64,000 nucleotides of DNA, from the NCBI GenBank assembly GCA_052388455.1, contig JBQTIA010000063.1:1-64000 (forward strand), read 5' to 3'. The translations under genes and the position numbers were made by a program. This document shows positions 53,727 to 63,510 of this stretch, in pieces. Under the pieces are notes generated by a model that worked only from the letters and a program-made list of their open reading frames with translations, was not told the origin of the DNA and did no database searches. The stretch comes from CAZSNH01 sp052388455 (GTDB taxonomy: Bacteria; Pseudomonadota; Alphaproteobacteria; Rhizobiales; Hyphomicrobiaceae). Numbering within the stretch: position 1 is the first letter of the stretch; every line of letters begins with the position of its first letter.

Positions 53727-55742
53727 ATGGCCAAGGGCGAACCGCGTTCGAAACGATCAGCGCCCACCCGGGCAGCGGCCGACGCCGCGGTTCCGGCGCT
53801 GAGCAAGGTGCTGATCGCCAATCGCGGTGAGATCGCCTGCCGCATCGCGCGGACGGCACGTCGGATGGGCCTCTCGACGGTGGCGGTCTATTCGGATGCG
53901 GATCGCGAGGCGGCTCACGTCAGGGCCGCCGACGAGGCGGTTCACATCGGCCCGTCGCCAGCGGTCGACAGCTATCTCGACATCGGCAAAGTGGTTGCCG
54001 CGGCGCGCGCCTCTGGCGCCGATTGCGTGCATCCCGGCTATGGGTTTCTCTCGGAGAACGCCGACTTCGCCGAGGCGGTGCAGGGAGCCGGTTTGACCTT
54101 CATCGGTCCCTCGCCGGCCGCCATGCGGGCACTCGGCAACAAAGCGGCAGCGCGAGAGCTGGCGGCGCGGCTTGGCATTCCGATCGTGCCGGGGGCGCAC
54201 GGAGCCGCCCAGGACACCGCCAGTCTGGCCGCCGAGGCGGCGCGCATCGGCTTTCCCGTGATGATCAAGGCGGCGGCGGGCGGCGGCGGGCGTGGTATGC
54301 GGGCCGTCCAACGCCCGGCCGATTTTTCCAGCGAACTCGCCAGCGCTGTGCGTGAGGCGCGCGCCGCGTTCGGCGACGGGCGGATGCTGATCGAGAAGCT
54401 GATCCGCGAGCCGCGCCACGTCGAAGTGCAAGTGTTCGCGGATCGTCATGGTCGGGCGGTGCACCTCTACGAGCGCGACTGCACGCTCCAGCGCCGGCAT
54501 CAGAAGATCATCGAGGAGGCGCCGGCACCCGGCATGAGCCGTGGGCTGCGTGAGCGGCTGACCGGTGCCGCGCTGCAACTCGTCACGGAGGCGGGCTACG
54601 AGAACGCCGCCACCGTCGAGTTCCTGGCCGAAGGCGGCCGGCTGGACGCGGCCGCGCCCTATTACTTCATCGAGGTGAATACGCGCCTGCAGGTTGAGCA
54701 TCCGGTTACCGAGGCGATCACCGGGCTCGATCTGGTCGAATGGCAGTTCCGCATCGCGGCCGGCGAGCCGCTGCCCCGCCGGCAGGACGAAATCGAGATC
54801 ACCGGACACGCCGTCGAGGCGCGGCTCTGCGCCGAGGACCCCGCCGACGGGTTTGCCCCGTCGACCGGCCGGCTGGTCGCCGCGACGTTTCCCGAGCGTC
54901 CGGACGTGCGCGTCGAGACGGCAGTCGCCACGGGAGACGTGATCGGACCGCACTACGATTCGATGATCGCCAAGCTGGTGGCGAGCGGTGCCGATCGTCC
55001 GAGCGCCTTGAACACTTTGGATAAGGCGCTGAGTGCCACTCGGGTGCTGGGGGTGGCGACCAACGCGCACCTGCTCCGGCGCCTCGTCCGGCACGAGGCC
55101 GTGATAGCGGCGCGGTTCGACACAGGATTCATCGGCCGCGCGCTGCCGGCGCTGATTGCATGCGTGCGGCCGTTCGAAGCCATCCAGCAGGCCGTGCGCG
55201 GACTGCTGCTCGACACGTCCCAGCGACCCGCCGCGCACGCTTCGCCCTGGGACGCCCGCGACGGATTTTCGCTGGGTTCTCCGCGGGTCGAATCCCGCGA
55301 TGTGGTGATCGACGGATGGGCGCAGTCGATCGTGATCGCCTGGGGGCCGGATGGGCCGCATATCGAGTTCATCGGCTCAACCGCTGGATCAGCACCGGCC
55401 GCCGAGGGCGTCGAGGTCGTGATCGATGCCGGGGTCGCCTATGCGCTCTTGGACTTGCAGCAGGTACGGGTGGCCTGGCCGCAGCCGGCAGACGGCAGCG
55501 GGGCCGGCGTGCCGAGCGGCGATCTGGTCCGCGCCCCGATCACGGGCCGGGTGGCAAAGGTGTTCATGAGCGCCGGCGTGCGGGTTGAATTGGGCACGCC
55601 GCTCGCTATCGTCGAAGCGATGAAGATGGAGCACGTCATCGCGTCGCCGCGAGCCGCCGTCGTCCTGCGTCCGGCCGTCGTCGAAGGCCAGCAGATCGAG
55701 AAGGGTGCGCTCGTCGCCGAGCTGGGGCCCGCCACCGCGTGA
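53727..55742 (+). CDS. mccA: Methylcrotonyl-CoA carboxylase alpha (biotin) subunit
   Basis: 671 residues. Biotin carboxylase (about 24-470: KVLIANRGEIACRIARTA, AAAGGGGRGMRAV), a short linking BT-like domain and a C-terminal BCCP with biotin lysine Lys633 in EAMKMEHVI. The length and split subunit organisation fit MCC or propionyl-CoA carboxylase; the beta subunit's motifs favour MCC. It begins 20 bases after the small secreted gene and ends 13 bases before the DUF1489 gene. Confidence 0.93.
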   Translation: MAKGEPRSKRSAPTRAAADAAVPALSKVLIANRGEIACRIARTARRMGLSTVAVYSDADREAAHVRAADEAVHIGPSPAVDSYLDIGKVVAAARASGADCVHPGYGFLSENADFAEAVQGAGLTFIGPSPAAMRALGNKAAARELAARLGIPIVPGAHGAAQDTASLAAEAARIGFPVMIKAAAGGGGRGMRAVQRPADFSSELASAVREARAAFGDGRMLIEKLIREPRHVEVQVFADRHGRAVHLYERDCTLQRRHQKIIEEAPAPGMSRGLRERLTGAALQLVTEAGYENAATVEFLAEGGRLDAAAPYYFIEVNTRLQVEHPVTEAITGLDLVEWQFRIAAGEPLPRRQDEIEITGHAVEARLCAEDPADGFAPSTGRLVAATFPERPDVRVETAVATGDVIGPHYDSMIAKLVASGADRPSALNTLDKALSATRVLGVATNAHLLRRLVRHEAVIAARFDTGFIGRALPALIACVRPFEAIQQAVRGLLLDTSQRPAAHASPWDARDGFSLGSPRVESRDVVIDGWAQSIVIAWGPDGPHIEFIGSTAGSAPAAEGVEVVIDAGVAYALLDLQQVRVAWPQPADGSGAGVPSGDLVRAPITGRVAKVFMSAGVRVELGTPLAIVEAMKMEHVIASPRAAVVLRPAVVEGQQIEKGALVAELGPATA

Positions 55743-55755
55743 TACGGACCGTTGC

Positions 55756-56193
55756 ATGTCGTTGAATTTGATCAAGCTCTGCGTCGGAGCGGCCTCGATC
55801 GAGGATTTGGCCGCGTGGCAGTCCGCGAACCGCCGCTTCAAGGCGAAGGGCGGCGGGATGCGCGTGTTCCACACCACCTTTCAAACGCCCAAGCGTCAGG
55901 CCGAGCTGCTAAACGGCGGCTCGCTCTACTGGGTCGTGAAGGGTCTCGTTCAGTGCCGCCAGCGGCTGGTCGGCTTCGATGTGGGGGCGAAGGACGACGG
56001 CTCGCCCTGCTGCCTGCTGCTGCTCGATCCCGCCATCGTTCCGGTGCGTCCGGTGTCTCGCAAGGCGTTTCAGGGCTGGCGCTATCTCGACGCCGCCGAT
56101 GCCCCCGCCGATCTCGGGTCCGGATCGAGTGACGATCTGACGGCCATGCCGCCCAAGCTGCGCAAGGAGCTGGCGTCGCTGGGCCTGATCTGA
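55756..56193 (+). CDS. DUF1489 family protein
   Basis: 145 residues. The family pattern is visible in LNLIKLCVGAASIEDLAAWQ, FHTTFQTPKRQAELLNGGSL and GWRYLDAADAPADL. DUF1489 is an alphaproteobacterial family of unknown function. No signal peptide. It is convergent with purF, 21 bases apart, and ends in TGA. Confidence 0.88.
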   Translation: MSLNLIKLCVGAASIEDLAAWQSANRRFKAKGGGMRVFHTTFQTPKRQAELLNGGSLYWVVKGLVQCRQRLVGFDVGAKDDGSPCCLLLLDPAIVPVRPVSRKAFQGWRYLDAADAPADLGSGSSDDLTAMPPKLRKELASLGLI

Positions 56194-56214
56194 GCCGCGC
56201 GCCGTATCTGCAGT

Positions 56215-57705
56215 TCAGCCCACATCCGCCAGCAGCGAGAGCTGTCGCGCCGGACCGCCACCATTGAGATCGGTCAGAAGGGTCGGATACTCGCCCGTGA
56301 AACAGTGATCGGTGAACTGAGGCGCCAGCGGATCGCGGGCGTCGAAGCCGACTGCGCGATAGATGCCATCCACCGAGATGAACTGCAGGCTGTCCGCACC
56401 GATGATCCGGCGCATGCCTTCGAGGTCGTTGTTGGCTGCCAGCAGGTCTTTGGGATGCGGCGTATCGATGCCGTAGAAATCCGGGTGCGTGATCGGCGGC
56501 GAGGAGATGCGCATGTGCACCTCGCGGGCGCCGGCCTCCCGCATCAGGGTGACGATCTTCTGCGAGGTCGTGCCGCGCACGACGCTGTCGTCGATCAGCA
56601 CGATGCGGCTGCCGCGGATGACACCGCGGTTCGCCGAGTGCTTCAGCTTGACGCCGAACTGGCGGATCTTCTGCGACGGCTCGATGAAGGTGCGGCCGAC
56701 GTAGTGATTGCGGATGATGCCGAGTTCGAACGGCAGGCCGGACTCCCGTGCATACCCGATGGCGGCCGGGACGCCGGAATCGGGGATGGGCACGATGACG
56801 TCGGCCTCGGCGGGGGCTTCGCGGGCGAGCTGCACGCCCATCTGCTTGCGGATGTCGTAAACGCTGCGGCCGCCCATCATCTAGTCGGGCCGCGCGAAAT
56901 AGATGTATTCGAAGATGCAGGGGCGGGCGGGACGGCGCGGGAAGGGGCGGTGGCTCTCGAGCCCGTCACGGGTGATGACGACGATTTCGCCATTCTCGAC
57001 TTCGCGTACGAACTCGGCGCCGACCATGTCGAGTGCGCAGGTCTCGGAGGCGAGCACGTAGGCGGCACCCAGCCGTCCGATGACCAGCGGGCGGATGCCG
57101 ACGGGATCGCGCGCGCCGATCATCATGTTGTCGGTCAGACAGACCAGCGACCACGCGCCCTCGATTTTCCACAGCGCCTCGACGAGACGCTCGACGGGCC
57201 GGCGCTTCTGCGAGCGCGAGAAGAGGTGGAGGATGACCTCGGTGTCGGAGGTGGACTGGAAGATGGCGCCCGAGCGGGTCAGCTCCTGGCGCAGCGCGCG
57301 TGCGTTGGTGAGATTGCCGTTGTGGCCGACCGCGAAGCCGCCGGTGTCGATGTCGGCATAGAGGGGCTGTACGTTCTTGAGGGCGGGCTCGCCGGTCGTC
57401 GAGTAGCGGTTGTGGCCGATGGCGATGTCGCCGGTCAGCCGCTTGATCAGCTTTTCGTCGTTGAAATTGTCGCCGACGAGACCCAGGCGACGTTCGGAGT
57501 GGAAGTGCTTGCCGTCGAAGCTGACGATGCCGGAGGCTTCCTGACCGCGATGCTGGAGGGCGTGCAGCCCGAGCGTCGTGACGGCGGCAGCGTCGGGGTG
57601 GCCGAAGATGCCGAACACCCCGCATTCCTCGCGGAGGCGATCATCACCGAAGCGGGAGAATCCAAGGTCCCTGGACACTGGCCGCGCCCCGAGTTGGTTC
57701 GTCAT
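56215..57705 (-). pseudogene. purF: Amidophosphoribosyltransferase purF interrupted by an in-frame TAG
   Basis: Read through, the frame gives 496 residues, the normal PurF length. The ATG has GGGAGAG upstream. The glutaminase half (274 residues) has Cys28 in REECGVFGIFGH and ends FEYIYFARPD; the PRTase half (221 residues) begins MMGGRSVYDIRK and has the PRPP loop IVLIDDSVVRGTT. Between them a TAG stands where other PurF have a sense codon (Ser TCG is one base away). The second half has its own ATGATG immediately after the TAG, so re-initiation could yield two separate chains. It catalyses the first committed purine step, so loss should require purines. Sequencing or assembly error is also possible. 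Confidence 0.85.
56881..56883 (-). other. In-frame amber codon in purF
   Basis: On the minus strand the sequence is ...CGGCCCGAC TAG ATGATGGGC..., so the stop is followed at once by two ATG codons. TAG is used as a normal terminator elsewhere in the window (stops at 17474, 18964 and 29270), so general recoding is not supported. A single C-to-A change (TCG to TAG) explains it. Confidence 0.85.
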
Positions 57706-57776
57706 GCCACTCTCCCGCTCGTTCCCGCTCGCCCAACCGGCACACCCCGGTTGCCGGGCCGACCCGCCAGCCCCCT

Positions 57777-58463
57777 CTATACTGCTCGATTCGAGGCCGC
57801 CGTCTCCATGACGGATATATGATAAACAGTTCCGTTTTCCAGAACCATGCGGAGGAGGTGCGGCGTTCCGAGCTGCCCCTGCTGCTCGCCGGCCGGCGTC
57901 GGCGCAGTCAGGGCGGGGACATACTGCTCGTAGATCGACACGCAGAACGCATGGATGGCCTGCCCGGTCGTCACGATGGCATCGCGCGAGATGGCGTTGT
58001 CGATCCACACCGGGATGTTCGGCGGCTTCTCGCCACGGGCGCCGCCCAGATAATGGTTGTTCAGCAGGAACCAGTCGTAGAGCAGGAACGGGATCACGAT
58101 CAGCAGGAACCCGCGCATCACGCCGAAGCCGAAGCCGAGGATGCGGTCGATCATGCCGACCCGGCTGTCCAGGATCGCGTCCGAGATGCGGGCGGTGATC
58201 AGGTGCACGACGATCAGGATGATCAGGAAGATGATGGCGCCGATGGCGATCTGGGCGATCGGCACCTGTGTGTTCATCTGCAGGGCGATGTCTTCCGCGA
58301 ACTTCTTCTGCGTCAGCACGAAGTAGAGCACCGCGCCGCCGGCCGCCGCCCAGGAGACGATCGAGAGCAACTCGCGCGTCAGCCCCCGATACATTGCCAG
58401 GAGCCCCGAGATGAAGGCGACCGCAATGAGCGCGGCGTCGAGGTAGGTGAGCGGGCCGATCAT
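57777..58463 (-). CDS. cvpA: CvpA family membrane protein
   Basis: 228 residues from an ATG with AGGGAA upstream; the long in-frame extension upstream is a shadow of radA. Four membrane helices fill the first ~165 residues (for example LDAALIAVAFISGLLAMYRG, with RGLTRELLSIVSWAAAG and GMIDRILGFGFGVMRG). CvpA is named from colicin V production and is involved in envelope and purine-linked phenotypes. Position upstream of purF is the classical cvpA-purF arrangement. Its polar C-terminal tail is probably cytoplasmic or periplasmic. Confidence 0.92.
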   Translation of the reverse strand: MIGPLTYLDAALIAVAFISGLLAMYRGLTRELLSIVSWAAAGGAVLYFVLTQKKFAEDIALQMNTQVPIAQIAIGAIIFLIILIVVHLITARISDAILDSRVGMIDRILGFGFGVMRGFLLIVIPFLLYDWFLLNNHYLGGARGEKPPNIPVWIDNAISRDAIVTTGQAIHAFCVSIYEQYVPALTAPTPAGEQQGQLGTPHLLRMVLENGTVYHISVMETAASNRAV

Positions 58464-58560
58464 GGAGTGTTTCCCTGCCGGATCGAGCGGGCCGTTGGTT
58501 GCCGTCTGGGTTGCCGTCTGGCCGGCTCGGGGCGCACTGCGGAAGTGGTCAACCGCGTTT

Positions 58561-59985
58561 TCACTGGCATGGCCGATGCGTGTCCGCAAGTTCCTTGAGA
58601 TGTGTGATGCGCCGGAGCGACAGTCTCGCCGGTCGCGGGCCTTGCCCCTGTCGCGGAGCATCCTTGCCCTGAGCCTCCCGCTCCGGACCGGCGTCGCCGG
58701 CGGCGGGGATGACGGCATCGGCAAAGCCGAGCTTGGTCGCTTCCTTGAGCCTGAGGCCCATGTGTGAACTCGCGCGGACCGCACCCGAGAGCGAGATTTC
58801 GCCGAAGAAGACGCGGTCGGGAGGATTGGGAACATTCGAAAATGACGACAGCAGGGCGGCCGCCGCGGCGAGGTCGGCCGCCGGCTCGACGATCCTGAGC
58901 CCCCCTGCGACGTTGAGGTAGACGTCGTGCTGGGCGAAGGACACCCCGCAGCGGGCCTCCAGAACGGCGAGCAGCATCGCCAGCCGGCTCGCATCCCAGC
59001 CGACGACGGCGCGCCGCGGCGTGCCGAGCCCGGAGGGAGCGACGAGGGCCTGGATTTCGACCAGGATCGGCCGGGTGCCCTCGATGCCGGCGTAAACCGC
59101 CGAGCCCGAAGCCTTGCCGTCGCGGTCGCCGAGGAACAGCTCGGAGGGATTGGCGACCTCTGCGAGACCCAGCTGCCCCATCTCGAAGACGCCGATCTCC
59201 TCCGTGGCGCCGAAGCGGTTCTTGGTCGCCCGCAGGATGCGATAGGGGTGGCCGCGATCGCCCTCGAACGACAGCACGGTGTCGACCATGTGCTCGATCA
59301 CCTTCGGACCGGCGATCTGGCCTTCCTTGGTGACGTGGCCGACCAGCAGCAGCGCGGTGCCGCGCGTCTTGGCGTGGCGGATCAGGGATTGCGTGGCGGC
59401 GCGAACCTGACTGACGGTGCCGGGGGCCGCGTCGAGCTGGTCGGACCACAGCGTCTGGATGGAATCGATCACTGCGAGGTCGGCGCGCTTTTCGGCGTCG
59501 AGGGTCGCCAGGATGTTGGCGAGGCTCGTCTCGGCGGCCAGCGCCACCGGAGCTTTTGCGAGACCCAGCCTTTCGGCGCGCAGCCGCACCTGGGCGGTCG
59601 CTTCCTCGCCCGAGAAGTAGAGCGCCCGGCGTCCGGCGCTGGCGAGGGCGGCGGTCAACTGGAGCAGCAGCGTCGATTTGCCGATGCCGGGCTCCCCGCC
59701 GATCAGCAGGGCCGATCCGGGCACGATGCCCCCGCCGGTGACGCGGTCCAGCTCGGCGATGTGGGTGGAAAAGCGGGTGGGCTCCGCCGTTCCGCCGGCC
59801 AGCGTCTCGAGCGCTGTCGCGCGGCCTTTGGCTGAGCGCGCCAGGCCGGAGCCGGGGATGGCGGCCGGAGTCGTTTCCTCGGCGATGGTGTTCCATTCCC
59901 CGCACGCGGCACACTTCCCCGCCCAGCGCGGCGATGCCGCCCCGCAGGACTGACAGACGAACGATGATTTGGATGGCTTGGCCAT
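58561..59985 (-). CDS. radA: DNA repair protein RadA
   Basis: 474 residues. C4 zinc finger at Cys11, Cys14, Cys25, Cys28; RecA-like ATPase with Walker A GGEPGIGKST (96-105); the RadA-specific KNRFG at 255-259; and a Lon-like C-terminal domain from about 300. RadA promotes branch migration in recombination. The gene starts 5 bases after the alr stop. The C-terminal ~50 residues after the Lon-like domain are basic and Gln/Arg-rich, a common extension. Confidence 0.96.
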   Translation of the reverse strand: MAKPSKSSFVCQSCGAASPRWAGKCAACGEWNTIAEETTPAAIPGSGLARSAKGRATALETLAGGTAEPTRFSTHIAELDRVTGGGIVPGSALLIGGEPGIGKSTLLLQLTAALASAGRRALYFSGEEATAQVRLRAERLGLAKAPVALAAETSLANILATLDAEKRADLAVIDSIQTLWSDQLDAAPGTVSQVRAATQSLIRHAKTRGTALLLVGHVTKEGQIAGPKVIEHMVDTVLSFEGDRGHPYRILRATKNRFGATEEIGVFEMGQLGLAEVANPSELFLGDRDGKASGSAVYAGIEGTRPILVEIQALVAPSGLGTPRRAVVGWDASRLAMLLAVLEARCGVSFAQHDVYLNVAGGLRIVEPAADLAAAAALLSSFSNVPNPPDRVFFGEISLSGAVRASSHMGLRLKEATKLGFADAVIPAAGDAGPEREAQGKDAPRQGQGPRPARLSLRRITHLKELADTHRPCQ

Positions 59986-59990
59986 GCCGC

Positions 59991-61115
59991 TCAGCTCTCC
60001 CTGCCGTTGTAGTGCCGCGCGAAGCGGCGGCCGAGTGAGGTCAGCACTTCGTAGCCGATGGTGCCGGCGTTGCTTCCCATCGCTTCGATGCTGAGGTTCG
60101 GCCCGACCAGTTCGACGAGCTGTCCGCGTTCGGGTTGCGGGACGATGCCGGTCACATCGACAGTAATGAGGTCCATCGACACGCGGCCGACGATAGGAGC
60201 CAGCGTGCCGCCGATGGCGACGCGGCCGCCGGCATGGGCGCCCGGTGAGCTGTTGTGCCGGAAGAAGCCATCCGCGTAGCCGGCCGCAACGACGGCGATG
60301 CGCGAGGGTCGCTCAGCCCGCCACGTCGCCGAATAGCCGACCGTTTCGCCCGGCGCCACGTTCCGGAGTTGCAGGATGCGTGCTTCGACCCGCACCACCG
60401 GTTTCACTGGCGTCGCTCCGCCCTTGAAGGCCTGACCGCCGTAGAGCGCATAGCCGGGCCGCACCAGGTCGTAATGGAACGGCCGGCCGAGCATCAGCCC
60501 GTCGGAGGCGGCGAGGCTGGCGGGCGCCGGCGGCATCAATGCGCGCAGCCGGTCGAACCGGTGCCGCTGCTCGGCGTTCTTCGGATCGTTCGGATCGTCG
60601 GCCGAGGCGAGGTGGCTCATCAGGAGGGCGATGTCGAGGCGTTCGAGCAGCTCCGGGGCGCCAGCCAACTCGTCCACCTCATGCGCCGAGAGACCGAGTC
60701 GATTCAATCCGGAATCGACATGCAGCGCGGCCGGCAGCCGGTCTCCGCGGGCGGCGGCCAGGGCCGCCCATTCGAGAACCTCGGGGGTGCTCGAGAGCAC
60801 CGGGATGGTTCCCGCTGCGAGCAGCACCTTGCCGCCGCCGGCCATCAGTCCGTCGAGCGCGAAGATGCGGGCTTCGGGCGCGAGCCGACGCGCCTCGATC
60901 GCCTCGGAAGGCGTTGCTATGAAGAGTGTGCGGCACCCGGCCCGCGCGAGGGCAGGGATGATGCGGGCGGCGCCGAGGCCGTAGGCATCCGCCTTGACGA
61001 CGGCGGCGCACTCGGCCGGCGCCACCAGTGCCCCCAGCGCGCGCCAGTTCGAGACGATCTGGCCGAGATCAATAGTGATCACGCCCGTCGAGGCCGGCGC
61101 GCCGTATCCGGTCAT
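59991..61115 (-). CDS. alr: Alanine racemase
   Basis: 374 residues from the ATG at 61115; an upstream extension is out-of-frame dnaB coding. The PLP lysine is Lys41 in VVKADAYGLGAARI. The C-terminal beta-domain has PGETVGYSATW with the second catalytic Tyr, and GRVSMDLITVDVT. It makes D-alanine for peptidoglycan. The start is 34 bases after dnaB. Confidence 0.95.
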   Translation of the reverse strand: MTGYGAPASTGVITIDLGQIVSNWRALGALVAPAECAAVVKADAYGLGAARIIPALARAGCRTLFIATPSEAIEARRLAPEARIFALDGLMAGGGKVLLAAGTIPVLSSTPEVLEWAALAAARGDRLPAALHVDSGLNRLGLSAHEVDELAGAPELLERLDIALLMSHLASADDPNDPKNAEQRHRFDRLRALMPPAPASLAASDGLMLGRPFHYDLVRPGYALYGGQAFKGGATPVKPVVRVEARILQLRNVAPGETVGYSATWRAERPSRIAVVAAGYADGFFRHNSSPGAHAGGRVAIGGTLAPIVGRVSMDLITVDVTGIVPQPERGQLVELVGPNLSIEAMGSNAGTIGYEVLTSLGRRFARHYNGRES

Positions 61116-61149
61116 GCGCGAGCCCTCTCCGGCCCGGAGCCGCCGTCGA

Positions 61150-62664
61150 TCACTCCTGACGCTCGGGCATGTAGCTGTCGCGGGCGAGATTGCCGAAGCG
61201 GGTGAACTGGCTTTCGAAGGAGAGCTGCACGGAGCCGACCGGGCCATGGCGCTGCTTGCCGATGATGACTTCGGCCTTGCCGTGCACGAGGCTCATTTTC
61301 GTCATCCAATCCTGGAACTCCGCGGTGCCTTCGGACGGCTTCAGCCGCTCGACGTAGTACTCCTCACGATAGACGAACATGACGACGTCGGCATCCTGCT
61401 CGATCGAGCCGGATTCTCTCAAGTCCGAGAGCTGCGGCCGCTTGTCCTCGCGCTGCTCGACCTGACGGGAGAGCTGCGAGAGAGCGATGATCGGCACGTT
61501 CAGCTCCTTGGCCAGAGCCTTCAGCCCGGTGGTGATCTCGCTCACCTCCTGAACGCGGCCCTCGCCGGTGCGCTTGCTGCCGGTCAAAAGCTGAAGATAG
61601 TCGATGACCAGGAGGCCGAGGTTCTTCTGCCGCTTCAGCCTCCGCGCGCGGGCCGAGAGCTGCGCGATCGAGATGCCGCCCGTCTGGTCGATATAGAGCG
61701 GAATGCGGCTCATCTCCTGCGAGGCGCCGACCAGCTTGCGGAATTCCTCCTCGTCGATCATCCCGCGGCGGATTTTCTCCGAAGGACTTTCCGCACGCTC
61801 GGAGAGGATGCGGGTGGCGAGCTGCTCGGCCGACATTTCGAGCGAAAAGAAACCGACGACCGCGCCGTCGACCGTCTTCTGGCTGCCGTCGGACTGCGCC
61901 TCGGTGCGATAGGCTTTCGCGATATTGTAGGCGATGTTGGTGGCGAGCGCGGTCTTGCCCATGCTCGGACGGCCGGCGACGATGATGAGATCGGACGACT
62001 GCAGGCCGCCCATCTTGTTGTCGAGATCGTTGAGGCCGGTGGCGAGGCCGGAAAGATGCCCTTCGCGTTCGTAGGCCGCGCTCGCCATGTCGATGGCGGC
62101 CGTGAGCGCGTCGCCGAACGACTGGAAGCCCTGGCCGTACTTGCCCTGCTCGGCGAGACCGTAGAGCCGGCCCTCGGCGTCCTCTATCTGCTTTTCAGGC
62201 GGCTGGTCGACGGGACTGTCGTAGGCGACGTTGACCATGTCCTCGCCGAGCACGATGAGCTGGCGGCGCACGGCGAGATCGTAGATCGTCTGGCCGTATT
62301 GATAGGCGTTGATGATCGTCGTCGCGTTGGCGGCGAGGCGGCCGAGGTACTGCGGCACCGTCAGCTTCGGCTCGATCGGCTCGGCGTTCTCGAAGAAGGT
62401 TTTCAGCGTGACCGGCGTCGCCTGCTTGCCGGCCTGGATCAGCTTGGCCAGCGTCTCGTAGATCTGGCCGTGCAGCGGATCGTAGAAATGCAGCGGATCG
62501 AGGAACGAGGACACGCGGTCGAGCGCCTCGTTGTTGACCAGGATGGCGCCGAGCAGCGCCTGCTCGGCTTCGATGTTGTGCGGGGCCGAGCGGAAGGCCA
62601 TCGGCTCGTCGGCGGCGGCCACGGCCTTGAGCTTCTCGGCGGGGAGGAGGGCGATCTGTGTCAT
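61150..62664 (-). CDS. dnaB: Replicative DNA helicase DnaB
   Basis: 504 residues. N-terminal domain (PHNIEAEQALLGAILVNNEA) interacts with primase and loader; the RecA-like core carries Walker A GRPSMGKTALA, then GLLVIDYLQLLTGS and the arginine-finger end block GKQRHGPVGSVQLSFE. No intein is seen. It is the hexameric replication fork helicase. Upstream 62665-62895 (231 bases) separates it from rplI and contains a hairpin but no gene. Confidence 0.97.
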   Translation of the reverse strand: MTQIALLPAEKLKAVAAADEPMAFRSAPHNIEAEQALLGAILVNNEALDRVSSFLDPLHFYDPLHGQIYETLAKLIQAGKQATPVTLKTFFENAEPIEPKLTVPQYLGRLAANATTIINAYQYGQTIYDLAVRRQLIVLGEDMVNVAYDSPVDQPPEKQIEDAEGRLYGLAEQGKYGQGFQSFGDALTAAIDMASAAYEREGHLSGLATGLNDLDNKMGGLQSSDLIIVAGRPSMGKTALATNIAYNIAKAYRTEAQSDGSQKTVDGAVVGFFSLEMSAEQLATRILSERAESPSEKIRRGMIDEEEFRKLVGASQEMSRIPLYIDQTGGISIAQLSARARRLKRQKNLGLLVIDYLQLLTGSKRTGEGRVQEVSEITTGLKALAKELNVPIIALSQLSRQVEQREDKRPQLSDLRESGSIEQDADVVMFVYREEYYVERLKPSEGTAEFQDWMTKMSLVHGKAEVIIGKQRHGPVGSVQLSFESQFTRFGNLARDSYMPERQE

Positions 62665-62760
62665 GCCTCCGGGCTAGACGAGTCCGCGCTCCGACCCCAG
62701 TCCGAATCGGACGCTCCTCCGGCGTCAAGGCGGAGGCTGTCCCAGATATGCACAGCACAC

Positions 62761-62784
62761 CCTCGACCGCGGGGCGGTCCGAGG
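62761..62784 (-). terminator. Possible hairpin between rplI and dnaB
   Basis: CCTCG-A-CCG pairs with CGG-TC-CGAGG around CGGGG, an imperfect GC-rich stem. It is about 110 bases past the rplI stop and 97 bases before the dnaB start. No U-run follows, so it may attenuate rather than terminate. Confidence 0.35.
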
Positions 62785-62895
62785 TCCTCAGCGCCGCATT
62801 GAGTCGCGGTCGATGCAACCCGACAGGAGACACGAGAGGGTCGGCCGTCAGACCGCAGAAGCCGCGGCGGCCATCCCTCGCGCACGGCGAAGCGA

Positions 62896-63489
62896 TCAGG
62901 CTTTGTCGCCGGCCTCGCCCTCGCCGGTGTCCTGCGGCGCGGCGCCTTCGTCGAACAGAGCATCCTGATCGAAGGTTTCGATTTCGAGCTTTTCACCCTT
63001 GATCACCGTCACGTCCTCGCCGCGGGCCTGACGGGTGGCCTCGTCCTCAGAGCGGGCGACGTTGAGTGTCACCTCGACGATCACTTCCGGATGCAGCGCG
63101 ACGGAGCTCTTGTGCAGACCGAGCGTCTTGATCGGCTTGTCCATGACGACCTGATTGCGGTCGATGGTAAAGCCGCCGGCGGTGACGACCTCGGCGATGT
63201 CGCGGGTGGAGACCGAGCCGTAGAGCTGGCCCGTATCGCCGGCGGTGCGGATGGCGACGAAGGTCTTGCCGGCCAGCTTGGTGGCGACCGCCTCGGCTTC
63301 CTTTTTCTGCTCGAGGTTGTTCGCTTCGAGCTGCGCACGCTGAGACTCGAACTTCTTGCGGTTGTCGTCGGTGGCGCGCAGCGCCTTCTTCTGCGGCAGC
63401 AGGAAATTGCGCGCAAAGCCGTTCTTGACGGTGACGACATCGCCCATCTGGCCAAGGCGGCCGATGCGCTGGAGGAGGATGACTTGCAT
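62896..63489 (-). CDS. rplI: 50S ribosomal protein L9
   Basis: 197 residues from the ATG with GGAGCC 6 bases upstream; four extra codons upstream are not supported. The N-domain has the family signature MQVILLQRIGRLGQMGDVV and GFARNFLLPQKKALRA. The C-domain ends in an extended acidic tail (EGAAPQDTGEGEAGD) beyond the usual ~150 residues, a typical alphaproteobacterial feature. The region just upstream has a 7-bp tandem repeat. Confidence 0.96.
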   Translation of the reverse strand: MQVILLQRIGRLGQMGDVVTVKNGFARNFLLPQKKALRATDDNRKKFESQRAQLEANNLEQKKEAEAVATKLAGKTFVAIRTAGDTGQLYGSVSTRDIAEVVTAGGFTIDRNQVVMDKPIKTLGLHKSSVALHPEVIVEVTLNVARSEDEATRQARGEDVTVIKGEKLEIETFDQDALFDEGAAPQDTGEGEAGDKA

Positions 63490-63510
63490 GTTTGGCTCCA
63501 AGAGAGGTGT

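Noticed and set aside
56881..56883. TAG recoding (pyrrolysine, selenocysteine or suppression as a general code)
   Set aside because: TAG terminates several normal genes in the window (17474, 18964, 29270), and no pyl genes are present.
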